Assembly (NCBI GenBank): GCA_963774195.1
Contig: CAVZDY010000001.1
Coordinates: 496,001 to 560,000 of the forward strand
DNA from: Roseiarcus sp963774195
GTDB lineage: Bacteria; Pseudomonadota; Alphaproteobacteria; Rhizobiales; Beijerinckiaceae
Direction: 5' to 3'
Length of the DNA stretch: 64,000 bases
Below the pieces are notes generated by a model. The model did no database searches. It was not told the origin of the DNA and saw nothing but the letters and a program-made list of their open reading frames with translations. Numbering within the stretch: the stretch's first letter is position 1; the number at the start of each line of letters is the position of its first letter. The position numbers were made by a program, and so were the translations under genes. Below are positions 16,178 to 24,387 of this stretch, in pieces.

Positions 16178-17335
16178 TTGACGAAGCCGCTCGCATCGAG
16201 CGAAGCGGACGATCCGCACAGCCTCACGCTGCGCCTCGGGTCGGATCGCCCGCTCGCGATGGACGCCGGCGTCGATCTCGCGCCGCTGACGATCGCCTAT
16301 CAGACCTATGGCGCGCTTAACGCCGCCAAAAGCAACGCCATTCTCGTCTGCCACGCCCTCACCGGCGATCAGCACGTCGCCAACCGTCATCCCGTCACCG
16401 GCCGCGACGGCTGGTGGCAGACCATGGTCGGTCCCGACCGGCCGCTCGACACGAACCGCTTCTTCGTCATCTGCGCCAATGTGATCGGCGGCTGCATGGG
16501 CAGCATCGGGCCTGCTTCGATCAATCCGACGACCGGCGAACCCTACGGCCTTGAATTCCCCGTCGTGACGATCCGCGACATGGTGCGCGCTCAGGCGATG
16601 CTGATCGACGCGCTCGGCATCGAGACCTTGTTCTGCGTCGCTGGCGGCTCGATGGGCGGCATGCAGGTGCTGCAATGGGCCGCGCTCTATCCCGATCGCG
16701 TGTTCACCGCTCTGCCGATCGCCACCGCGACGCGCCATTCCTCGCAGAACATCGCCTTCCACGAAGTGGGGCGGCAGGCGATCATGGCCGATCCCGATTG
16801 GCGCGGCGGACGCTATCTCGCCGAAGGCGCGCGCCCCTCCAAGGGCCTCGCGGTGGCCCGCATGGCGGCGCACATCACCTACCTCTCGGACAGCGCGCTG
16901 CACCGTCGCTTCGGCCGTAACCTGCAGGATCGTGCCGCCCGCACCTTTTCGTTCGACGCGGACTTCCAGGTCGAATCCTACCTGCGCCACCAGGGCACGA
17001 TCTTCGTCGAGCGGTTCGACCCGAACGCGTATCTCTACATGACCCGCGCGATGGATTATTTCGACCTCGCGGCGGACTACGGCGGTTCGCTGGTCAACGC
17101 TTTCCGCGGCTCGCGCACGCGGTTTTGCGTCGCCTCCTTTACCTCCGATTGGCTGTTCCCGACGAGCGATTCGCGCGCGCTGGTGCGGGCGCTCAACGCG
17201 GGCGGAGCCTCGGTATCCTTCGTCGAGATCGAGACGGATCGCGGCCATGACGCCTTCCTGCTCGACGTGCCAGAACTCTTCGCGACAACGCGCGGCTTCA
17301 TCGACGCGGCGGCCAGAGAACGAGGCATAGCGTGA
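16178..17335 (+). CDS. metX: Homoserine O-acetyltransferase
   Basis: About 385 residues. Activates homoserine for methionine synthesis by acylation, using an alpha/beta-hydrolase fold. Nucleophile elbow GGSMGGMQ (serine about 158), NVIGGCMGSIGPASINPTTGEPYG, and the C-terminal catalytic Asp and His in DWLFPTSDS and DRGHDAFLLD. The start is uncertain: the frame is open far upstream and has no nearby ATG. TTG 16178 gives LTKPLASSEADDPHSLTLRLG, close to the usual N-terminus; TTG 16160 is an alternative. Overlaps metW, a standard pair in alphaproteobacteria. Confidence 0.92.
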   Translation: MTKPLASSEADDPHSLTLRLGSDRPLAMDAGVDLAPLTIAYQTYGALNAAKSNAILVCHALTGDQHVANRHPVTGRDGWWQTMVGPDRPLDTNRFFVICANVIGGCMGSIGPASINPTTGEPYGLEFPVVTIRDMVRAQAMLIDALGIETLFCVAGGSMGGMQVLQWAALYPDRVFTALPIATATRHSSQNIAFHEVGRQAIMADPDWRGGRYLAEGARPSKGLAVARMAAHITYLSDSALHRRFGRNLQDRAARTFSFDADFQVESYLRHQGTIFVERFDPNAYLYMTRAMDYFDLAADYGGSLVNAFRGSRTRFCVASFTSDWLFPTSDSRALVRALNAGGASVSFVEIETDRGHDAFLLDVPELFATTRGFIDAAARERGIA

Positions 17336-17985
17336 TGGACCGCTCCCGCGCCCCCGTGACCCAGACAGCCGCTCCCCGCGTCGATTTCCTGGTCGTGGCC
17401 GGGATGGTCGAGCCGGGCTCGCGCGCGCTCGACGTCGGCTGCAGCGACGGCGAATTGCTCGCCCTTTTGCGCGAGACGCGCGCCGTGGACGGGCGAGGCA
17501 TCGAACTCTCGCAGAGCGGCGTCAACCAATGCGTCGCCAAGGGCCTGTCGGTCATCCAGGGCGACGCCGACACCGACCTCGTCGACTATCCCGACGACGC
17601 CTTCGACTACGTGATCCTCTCGCAGACCCTGCAGGCGACCCGCCGGCCGCGCGTCGTGCTGGAGCACATGCTGCGGATCGGCAAGCGGGCGATCGTCTCG
17701 GTGCCAAACTTCGGTCATTGGCGCGTTCGTGCGCAGCTCGCCTTCCGCGGCCGCATGCCGGTCACCCAGAATCTCGCTTATTCCTGGTACGACACGCCGA
17801 ACATCCACTTCTGCACCATTGCGGATTTCGTCGCGCTGGCGCAGGAGATCGGTGCGACGATCGACCGCAGCGTGGCGCTGGATCGGAACGGCAATCCGCT
17901 TCAGGTGACCTTGCCGACCTGGACGTGGAACCTCTTCGGCGAACAGGCGGTGTTCCTGCTGCATCGCAAGCGCCGGGGCGGTTGA
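17335..17985 (+). CDS. metW: Methionine biosynthesis protein MetW
   Basis: 216 residues. MetW is a methyltransferase-like protein that works with MetX; in some bacteria the pair is required for homoserine acylation. Visible: VEPGSRALDVGCSDGELLALL (SAM-type glycine motif), VDGRGIELSQSGVNQCVAKGLSVIQGDAD, FDYVILSQTLQATRRP and VSVPNFGHWRVR, all typical of MetW. ATG 17335 overlaps the metX stop by one base; a GTG at 17332 is possible. Tight coupling implies translation with metX. Confidence 0.93.
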   Translation: MDRSRAPVTQTAAPRVDFLVVAGMVEPGSRALDVGCSDGELLALLRETRAVDGRGIELSQSGVNQCVAKGLSVIQGDADTDLVDYPDDAFDYVILSQTLQATRRPRVVLEHMLRIGKRAIVSVPNFGHWRVRAQLAFRGRMPVTQNLAYSWYDTPNIHFCTIADFVALAQEIGATIDRSVALDRNGNPLQVTLPTWTWNLFGEQAVFLLHRKRRGG

Positions 17986-18036
17986 CAGCCTCATAAGGCT
18001 CGCGTTTTCTTCATGTTTCCTAGGGAGAAAACGCCG

Positions 18037-19203
18037 ATGTCAATCCATTCCGCCATTCAAGCCATCGTCCCCGACGCGCAGCAGTGGCGGCGCGAGATTC
18101 ACCGCAATCCGGAGCTCCTCTACGACCTCCCGCGCACCTCGAATTTCGTCGCCGAACGCTTGCGCGAATTCGGCTGCGACGAAGTGAGAACCGGTCTCGG
18201 CAAGACTGGCGTCGTCGCCGTCATCAGGGGCCACAAGGGCGAGGGCAAGCGCACGATCGCGCTTCGCGCCGACATGGACGCACTGCCGATCGAAGAAACC
18301 ACCAACCTCCCCTATCGCTCGACCGTGCCCGGCAAGATGCACGCCTGCGGCCACGACGGCCACACCGCGATGTTGCTGGGCGCGGCCCGCTATCTCGCTG
18401 AGACGCGCGATTTCGCCGGCAATGCGGTGCTGATCTTTCAACCCGCCGAGGAAGGCGGCGCCGGCGCGAAGGCGATGATCGACGACGGCCTGATGGAGAC
18501 CTTCGCGATCGAGGAAGTCTACGGAATGCACAACATTCCGAAAATGCCGCTCGGCATGTTCGCGCTGCGCAAGGGGCCGCTGCTCGCGGCGGCCGACGCC
18601 TTCACCATCCGCCTCGAAGGCCGCGGCGGCCATGCCGCGATCCCGCACCAATGCGTCGATCCGATCATCGCCGGCGCGCAGATCGTGACGGCGCTCCAAG
18701 CGATCGTTTCGCGCAATGTGGACCCGCTCGATTCTTGCGTCGTCTCGGTCACGAGCTTTCACGCCGGCACGGCCTTCAACATCGTGCCGCAGAGCGTCGA
18801 GATCCTCGGCACGACCCGCACGCTACAGCCCGAGACGCGCGACCTCGCCGAGCGCCGCATGCGGGAAATCGTCGCCGGCGTCGCCGCCGCCTGCGGCGTC
18901 ACTGCGACGGTCGACTACGACCGCGGCTATCCTTCGACGCGCAATCATCCTGGCCAGACCGATTTCGCCGCTTCCGTCGCCCGCGACGTCGTCGGAACCG
19001 ACAAGGTGTTGACCGAGATCCCGCCGGTGATGGGGGCGGAAGACTTCTCCTACATGCTCGAGGCTCGCCCCGGCGCCTTCATCTTTATCGGCAATGGCGA
19101 CACGGCGGGATTGCATCACCCCGGCTACGACTTCAACGACGCCGCTTTGCCCTACGGCATGTCCTACTGGGCGCGTCTCGTGGAGACCGCGCTGGCGGCG
19201 TAG
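18037..19203 (+). CDS. M20 family metal-dependent amidohydrolase (hippurate hydrolase-like)
   Basis: 388 residues. Peptidase M20D type: cleaves N-acyl amino acids or similar amides with two metal ions. Markers: WRREIHRNPELLYDL at the start, ALRADMDALPIEE, GKMHACGHDGHTAMLLGAA, VLIFQPAEEGGAGAKAMIDDG, a dimerisation domain around GRGGHAAIPHQCVDPI, and MGAEDFSYMLEARPGAFIFIGNG. Substrate cannot be read from sequence. AGGGAG lies 9 bases before ATG 18037; an upstream in-frame ATG at 18013 overlaps this ribosome site and is rejected. Confidence 0.9.
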   Translation: MSIHSAIQAIVPDAQQWRREIHRNPELLYDLPRTSNFVAERLREFGCDEVRTGLGKTGVVAVIRGHKGEGKRTIALRADMDALPIEETTNLPYRSTVPGKMHACGHDGHTAMLLGAARYLAETRDFAGNAVLIFQPAEEGGAGAKAMIDDGLMETFAIEEVYGMHNIPKMPLGMFALRKGPLLAAADAFTIRLEGRGGHAAIPHQCVDPIIAGAQIVTALQAIVSRNVDPLDSCVVSVTSFHAGTAFNIVPQSVEILGTTRTLQPETRDLAERRMREIVAGVAAACGVTATVDYDRGYPSTRNHPGQTDFAASVARDVVGTDKVLTEIPPVMGAEDFSYMLEARPGAFIFIGNGDTAGLHHPGYDFNDAALPYGMSYWARLVETALAA

Positions 19204-19289
19204 GGCGCGCATGGCGTCACCCCCGCGAAAAGCGGGGGTCCAGACAACCGCCGCCGGCCTTCGTCCTTTGACCTGGATGCCCGCTTTCG

Positions 19290-20806
19290 AGCCTGTGAAG
19301 GATTTGAACTTTGGGGCCCGAGGGTGAGGTTCGCGGCGCTGTGGCCGGGTTGGGCGCCTGAACTGGAAGCGCGCGCGCTCTCGAAGCGCTTGAGGCGCTC
19401 GCTCGCGGCGCGTCGGGCGCGCCGTCCGGCGTCGTGGGTCAGGCGGTTGCGGCCCTCAGCCGGTGGGCGGCGACCAGGTTGTGGGCGAGGGCGTGCCACA
19501 GGGCGATCGCTCTCGCCTTGAGGAGGCCGCGCACCGGGATGAAGCCGAAGCCGTGGTTCTTGCGGTCGGCGTTGACCCGCTCGATCTGCTTGCGCAGCGC
19601 GTAGACGGCCTTGCCCGCTTCGCTCGCCATCCGCTCGCGCCAACGCTTGACGCACTCCGGTTCTTGCGCGCGGCGGCGTTCGCGCCGCGCGCGCGATGCC
19701 GGCTTGATGTCGTCGCGCTCGACCGGCAGCGGCGCGAACACCTCGACCGGACCGGCCCGATGGTGGTCCAGCACCACGATGTCTGCCTGGGTGGCGTAAC
19801 CGGTGTCGACCAACAGGCGGTCGGGCGTCCTGCCGTAGCGGCGGGCGATGTCGTCCACCATCGGCATCGCCAGGCGCCGATCGTTGCGGCGGTCGGTCAT
19901 CGCGATCGAAACGATCACGCCGCTTTGCGGCGCCGCCGCGATTTGCGCATTGTAGCCGGCGCGCACCGCCCCGTCGGCAAACCGCATCGCGCGCGCCTCA
20001 GGATCGGTCAACGAAACGCTCGGCTCCTTCTTCTTGGCCTCGTCCTTGCGATGCCGCTGCGCCCGCGCCGCGCGCTCTTTGGTCAGCCGCGCCAACGCCG
20101 CACGCGCCCGCTGGGCGCGCTCCTGAACCTCGCGCGCCGCCCGCTCGCGCGCCGCCTGCCGACGACGGCTCGAAGCGGCGCCGTCGCTCTTCAACTCGTC
20201 TTTGAGCGCGGCCAGGCGTTGTTCCACTGCCGCCTCGATTTCGCTGAGCCGCGCCGCGCGCTTGAACGATCCCTTGCTCGCGCTGGCGCGCACCTTCGTG
20301 CCGTCGACCGCGATGTCGCTCAGCGAAACCAGCCCTTCCGCCAGCAAAGCCGTCACACTCTCGGTCAACAGCCGGTCGAGCGTCTCGACCAGCCCGACCC
20401 GAAAATCCGCCAGCCCGTGGTAGTTCACCGGCACCCCGCCAGCCAGCCAGCGGTAGGCGACGTCCCGTTCGGCCAGCCGCTCCAACTCGCGCGCCGAGCC
20501 CACCCCTTCGACCGTCGCATAGAGCCACAGCGCCAGCAGAACCGCCGGATCGGCCGCCGGACGCCCGGCCCGCTCACCGCGCGAGCGGATCGCCGCGTAA
20601 AGCGCCGAAAGATCAAGGTCCTCGACAAACCGCCAGACGACCCGCGCCCGGTGGTCCGCCGGCAGCAATCCATCGAGATCGATCATGTCCCAACGAAGCT
20701 GAGAACGATCCGCCTTGATGACCCGCGCCTCGCCCATGATTCGCCCCCGCCCCGTCGAGGGCGAGTGAATCACGGACAGGCGCCCAAGCCAATTTGTTCA
20801 CACGCT
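19290..20806 (-). mobile_element. IS1182-type insertion sequence, complete
   Basis: A 1,517-bp element. Left end AGCCTGTGAAGGATTTGAAC; right end, read inward, AGCGTGTGAACAAATTGGCT: imperfect terminal inverted repeats, with a further shared TTGGGCGCCTG inside (19350-19360 and 20778-20788). Flanked by a 6-bp direct duplication CTTTCG (19284-19289 and 20807-20812). Removing the element and one copy restores CCGCTTTCGCGGGCATGACAG, which is found intact at about 49395-49414, so the boundaries are well supported. One transposase gene on the minus strand. Confidence 0.88.
19439..20737 (-). CDS. IS1182-family transposase
   Basis: 432 residues. DDE transposase: N-terminal DUF772-like region (LLPADHRARVVWRFVEDLDLS, VLLALWLYATVEGVGSARELERL), first Asp in SDIAVDGTKVRASASKGSF, a basic coiled-coil insertion (about residues 165-235, rich in Arg and Ala), second Asp in RLLVDTGYATQADI, and a C-terminal Glu region in YALRKQIERVNADRKNHGFGF. 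The frame is intact, so the element may be active. A GGGGGCG ribosome site precedes ATG 20737; a GTG 36 bases upstream is an alternative. Confidence 0.9.
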   Translation of the reverse strand: MGEARVIKADRSQLRWDMIDLDGLLPADHRARVVWRFVEDLDLSALYAAIRSRGERAGRPAADPAVLLALWLYATVEGVGSARELERLAERDVAYRWLAGGVPVNYHGLADFRVGLVETLDRLLTESVTALLAEGLVSLSDIAVDGTKVRASASKGSFKRAARLSEIEAAVEQRLAALKDELKSDGAASSRRRQAARERAAREVQERAQRARAALARLTKERAARAQRHRKDEAKKKEPSVSLTDPEARAMRFADGAVRAGYNAQIAAAPQSGVIVSIAMTDRRNDRRLAMPMVDDIARRYGRTPDRLLVDTGYATQADIVVLDHHRAGPVEVFAPLPVERDDIKPASRARRERRRAQEPECVKRWRERMASEAGKAVYALRKQIERVNADRKNHGFGFIPVRGLLKARAIALWHALAHNLVAAHRLRAATA

Positions 20807-20840
20807 CTTTCGCGGGCATGACAGCGATGCTGGTAACCCC

Positions 20841-21137
20841 CTACCCGCCGCTGATCGCAGTCAGGATGAAGACGTCGGCGCCGGCGGGGACGCGCGTTGC
20901 GAGGGTCGCTCGCTCGCCATTGACGAACACGTTGATGTGGCGGCGGATCGCCGGCGAAGAATCGCACAGGCGATCCCGCATTCCCGGCCAACGCTGATTA
21001 AGCGCCTCCATCAAGTCGTCGACCGTAGCGACGCGCATCGCCAGCAAGCGGTCCGCCTCAGGAAACAAAGCGGCCAACGCCGTGGGAAGCCGAACGAGCG
21101 CCGGCCGGGCGGGAGAAGCAAAATCGGTCGCTATCAT
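20841..21137 (-). CDS. ThiS/MoaD-like small sulfur-carrier-type protein
   Basis: 98 residues with a ubiquitin-like (beta-grasp) profile and a C-terminal Gly-Gly (ILTAISGG), the hallmark of MoaD/ThiS-type carriers that are adenylated and thiocarboxylated. The central RHINVFVNGERATLATRVPAGADVFIL is the typical strand-turn-strand before the tail. It starts one base after the stop of the beta-propeller gene upstream, so the two are translationally linked. No adenylating enzyme, moaE or thiG is nearby, so its partner pathway is unknown. Confidence 0.8.
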   Translation of the reverse strand: MIATDFASPARPALVRLPTALAALFPEADRLLAMRVATVDDLMEALNQRWPGMRDRLCDSSPAIRRHINVFVNGERATLATRVPAGADVFILTAISGG

Positions 21138-21138
21138 A

Positions 21139-22221
21139 TCAGGCCTCGACCACAAGCGTTTCGACCGACGAGATCATCGGCAGGTTCTCGGCGATGCGCG
21201 TCCAGGTCTCGCCCTCGTCGGCGCTCGCAAAGAGCGCGCCGGAGCTGGCGCCGAAATAGACGCCGGCGGGCTCCAGGGCATCGGTCGCCATCGCCTGCCG
21301 CAACACGCCGAAATAGGCGCGCTCCGTCGGCAACCCCTTCTGCTTGGCCTCCCAATGCGCGCCGCCGTCCCGAGTGCGCCACACTGCCGCGCTGGCGTCC
21401 GGGGGAAAGCGGCCCTTGTCGGCGCCGTTCAGGGGAAAGAGGAAGAGCCCGTCCGGGTCACGCGGATGCGCGGCGGCAGGAAAACCGAAGCTCGAAGGCA
21501 GGCCCGCCTCGACGCTGACCCAGGATTCGCCGCCGTCGTCGCTGCGATACATGCCGCAATGGTTCTGCTGGTAGAGGCGGTTCGGCCTGCCCGCCGCCAT
21601 GACAAGGCAATGCACGCATTGGCCGAACTCGGGATATCGCTGCTCGTCGGGCAGGAAGTCGACGCGGGTGCCCTTGTTGCGTGGCCGCCAAGTCTCGCCG
21701 CCGTCTTCGGTGTAGAAGACGCCCGCCGCCGAAATGCCGACCCACATGCGTCGCTCGTCTGAGGGATCGAGCGCCAAGGAGTGCAGGATCAGCCCCGCTC
21801 CGCCGGGCTGCCATTCCGGCCGCGTCGGGTCTTTGTACAGGCCCTCGACGAGGGTGAAGCCGCCACCGCCGTCTTCGCTCACGAAGAGGCCGGCCGGCTC
21901 GACGCCGGCATAGAGGCGCCCATGTCCCGCCGCGAGGCTCCAAACGGTTTTGACCGGCGTCTCGCCCTTTGGATAAGCCAAGCCCCGGCTAGAATGGCTC
22001 CAGGTCGCGCCCAAATCGGTCGATTTCCAGACCGCGGGGCCGAACCATTCGTTGCCGCCAGCGCCGTAGATGACACCGCTCGCCGCGTCGCCGATGACAT
22101 GGTTCATCGGCCACGTCTCACAAAATGGGCCCCTCAGCTCCCAGGATTTCCGCCCTTCGTCGCTTTCAAGAATGAAAGCGCCCTTCTTGGAGCCGACGAG
22201 CACCAGCACTTTTCGCGCCAT
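21139..22221 (-). CDS. BNR/sialidase-like beta-propeller protein
   Basis: 360 residues, no signal peptide. Repeated Asp-box motifs (S/TxDxGxTW type) are visible: KSTDLGATWSHS, VSEDGGGGFTLV, YTEDGGETWRP, RSDDGGESWVS, RTRDGGAHWEA and SADEGETWTRI, at near-regular spacing of about 50-60 residues, which indicates a six- or seven-bladed propeller. Such proteins are often labelled exo-alpha-sialidase, but no sialidase catalytic arginine triad is evident and it lacks a secretion signal, so enzymatic activity is doubtful. ATG 22221 chosen; the open frame upstream runs through repeat sequence. Paired with the MoaD-like gene downstream. Confidence 0.8.
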   Translation of the reverse strand: MARKVLVLVGSKKGAFILESDEGRKSWELRGPFCETWPMNHVIGDAASGVIYGAGGNEWFGPAVWKSTDLGATWSHSSRGLAYPKGETPVKTVWSLAAGHGRLYAGVEPAGLFVSEDGGGGFTLVEGLYKDPTRPEWQPGGAGLILHSLALDPSDERRMWVGISAAGVFYTEDGGETWRPRNKGTRVDFLPDEQRYPEFGQCVHCLVMAAGRPNRLYQQNHCGMYRSDDGGESWVSVEAGLPSSFGFPAAAHPRDPDGLFLFPLNGADKGRFPPDASAAVWRTRDGGAHWEAKQKGLPTERAYFGVLRQAMATDALEPAGVYFGASSGALFASADEGETWTRIAENLPMISSVETLVVEA

Positions 22222-22277
22222 GGCTGCCTCCGGCAATGATTCCCCATTGGGACTCCGGTCAAGCCGCAGGTCAAGTC

Positions 22278-22322
22278 GGGAGCGCGTACAGCGATTTGCT
22301 GAAATCCCGGCACGCTCTCTAT
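22278..22322 (-). repeat. Second-half copy of the bipartite palindromic repeat
   Basis: On the minus strand it contains AGAGAGCGTGCCGGGATTTC and the pairing arm AGCAAATCGCTGTACGCGCTC, matching the second dyad of copy 2 at 3829-3929 but without its first dyad. It lies upstream of the beta-propeller gene. Confidence 0.5.
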
Positions 22323-22379
22323 TCCGTGGCTTTCGCGGCCCTTGTCGCGCGCGCTGCTGTTTGGTGGAATGGGCGCGGG

Positions 22380-22489
22380 CGTCATGGCCGGGCTCGTCCC
22401 GGCCACCCACGCGGCGCCGCAGGCAAAAACTCTCGGAATGACACGACGGCTGAGCGGCGTGGATGCCCGGCGCAAGGCCGGGCATGACG
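22380..22489. repeat. Inverted pair of GGCCGGGC-type palindromes
   Basis: CGTCATGGCCGGGCTCGTCC with its CGGCCACCCACG arm is followed about 60 bases later by GCGTGGATGCCCGG and GGCCGGGCATGACG. Same nested layout as at 4681-4788. With the preceding half-copy it fills the gap 22222-22522, where I see no gene. Confidence 0.55.
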
Positions 22490-22522
22490 ATCGGGCACGC
22501 TTTAGGTCAACTGCGGCAAGCT

Positions 22523-24325
22523 CTAACCCTCGATTTCCTCCCGCAAAATCTCGAGTTCGAGCCATTCGTTCTCGGCCCGGTCGAGTTCGTCCCGCTTGTC
22601 AGCGTAGTTACCGGTCGCACGGTCGAAGGCCGCGGGGTCGCGACGGTGCAGGTCGGCGTCGCCGAGCACGGCTTCGAGCTTGGCGAGCTCGGCGCGCAGG
22701 GTCTCCATGCGGGCCGGCAGGGTCTCCAGCGCGCGCTTCTCGTTGAACGACAGTTTGCGCTTTGCCGCCGGGCGCGAGGCCTCGCGCGATGCCGCCTTCT
22801 CTGCCTTCGACGGCTCGGGGGCGACCGGGCCGGAGAGGCCGTAGCCGCGCTGCGCGACCATGTCGGAATAGCCGCCGGCATATTCGCGCCACCGCCCCTC
22901 CCCCTCGCTGACGATCACCGAAGTCGCGACGCGATCGAGGAAATCACGGTCGTGGCTGACCAGAATGATCGTGCCGGGATACTCGCCGAGCAGTTCCTGA
23001 AGCAGGTCCAGCGTCTCGATGTCGAGATCGTTGGTCGGCTCGTCCAGCACCATCAGATTGGAGGGCAGCGCCAGCGCGCGCGCCAGCATCAGGCGTCCGC
23101 GCTCGCCGCCCGAGAGCTTGCCGATCGGCGTGCGCGCCTGTTCGGGTCCGAACAGGAAGTCCTTCATATAGCCGATCACATGCTTGCGCTCGTTGTTGAC
23201 CGCGACGTAGTCGCTGCCGCCGCCGGTGAGCGCGTCGACCAGGGTCGTGGTCGGCTGCAAGGAGGCGCGGCGCTGATCGAGCGTCGCCATCGTCACATTG
23301 GCCCCGAGCCGCACGATTCCGTCATCGGGCGCGAGCGCGCCGGTCAAGAGATTGACCAGCGTCGTCTTGCCGGCGCCGTTGGCTCCAACGATGCCGATGC
23401 GGTCGCCGCGCATCACGCGCAGCGAAAGGTCGCGGATGATCGGCCGCTCGCCAAACGCCTTCGAGACGCCTTCGGCCTCGATCACCAGCGCGCCGGAGGC
23501 TTTGGCGTCCTGCGCGACCATCGTCGCGACGCCTTGCGCGCGGGTCGCTTCGCGCCGTTCCGTACGCAGCGACGCCAGTTCGCCGACGCGACGCATGTTG
23601 CGTTTGCGGCGCGCCGTGACGCCGTAGCGCATCCAATGCTCTTCCTCGACGATCTTGCGATCGAGCTTGTGGCGCGCGATCTCCTCCTCCTCGAGCACAG
23701 CGTCGCGCCAAGCTTCGAAAGCGCCGAAGCCTTGATCGAGCCGGCGCGTGCGGCCGCGATCGAGCCAGACGGTCCCCCGCGTGAGATCGGCGAGCAGGCG
23801 CCGGTCGTGGCTGATGACCGCGAAAGCGGCGCGCGATTGCTTGAGCTCCTTTTCCAGCCATTCGATCGCGACGAGATCGAGATGGTTGGTCGGCTCGTCG
23901 AGCAGCATGATGTCAGGGTCGGAGGCGAGCAGCCGGGCGATCGCCGCGCGGCGCGCTTCGCCGCCGGAAAGGCTCTGCGGGTCCGCCTGGGGATCAACGC
24001 CGAGATCGTCCATCAGCGCCCGCGCGCGATAGGGATTGTCTTCTTCGCCGAGCCCGCTCAGTACGTAGTCGAGCGTCGTCGCATAGCCGGAAAGATCGGG
24101 CTCCTGCGGAAGGTAGCGCAGCCGCGCGTTTGGCTGGGCGAAACGCGTTCCGCCGTCAGCGACGGTTTCGCCGGCCGCGATCCTCAACAAGGTCGACTTT
24201 CCCGAGCCGTTGCGGCCGACGAGGGCGATGCGGTCGCCCGGCGAAATCGTCAGTTCCGCGCCCTCGAGCAGCGGCGCACCGCCGAGGGTGAGGCGAATGT
24301 CTCGCAATTGCAATTGAGGGGGCAT
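22523..24325 (-). CDS. ABC-F family ATPase (Uup-like)
   Basis: 600 residues with two ATP-binding cassettes and no membrane segments. First cassette: ALVGRNGSGKSTLLRI (about 35-50), LSGGEARRAAIARLL, DIMLLDEPTNHLDL. Second: GIVGANGAGKTTLVNL (about 335), LSGGERGRLMLARAL, NLMVLDEPTNDLDIET. A basic linker between the cassettes (ARRKRNMRRVGEL) and an Ala/Lys-rich coiled-coil tail fit the Uup branch, which acts on ribosomes or DNA structures. ATG 24325 gives the usual MPPQLQLRDIRLTLGG. Divergent from pgi, 62 bp apart. Confidence 0.88.
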   Translation of the reverse strand: MPPQLQLRDIRLTLGGAPLLEGAELTISPGDRIALVGRNGSGKSTLLRIAAGETVADGGTRFAQPNARLRYLPQEPDLSGYATTLDYVLSGLGEEDNPYRARALMDDLGVDPQADPQSLSGGEARRAAIARLLASDPDIMLLDEPTNHLDLVAIEWLEKELKQSRAAFAVISHDRRLLADLTRGTVWLDRGRTRRLDQGFGAFEAWRDAVLEEEEIARHKLDRKIVEEEHWMRYGVTARRKRNMRRVGELASLRTERREATRAQGVATMVAQDAKASGALVIEAEGVSKAFGERPIIRDLSLRVMRGDRIGIVGANGAGKTTLVNLLTGALAPDDGIVRLGANVTMATLDQRRASLQPTTTLVDALTGGGSDYVAVNNERKHVIGYMKDFLFGPEQARTPIGKLSGGERGRLMLARALALPSNLMVLDEPTNDLDIETLDLLQELLGEYPGTIILVSHDRDFLDRVATSVIVSEGEGRWREYAGGYSDMVAQRGYGLSGPVAPEPSKAEKAASREASRPAAKRKLSFNEKRALETLPARMETLRAELAKLEAVLGDADLHRRDPAAFDRATGNYADKRDELDRAENEWLELEILREEIEG

Positions 24326-24387
24326 ATGAAGCACACTTTCACCGGGGCAAGCACGCATAGAGCCCCAAGGGAGAAAGGGAAAGGTCC

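Noticed and set aside
19463..20821. Plus-strand open frame opposite the transposase
   Set aside because: Antisense shadow; the minus strand has clear DDE transposase motifs.
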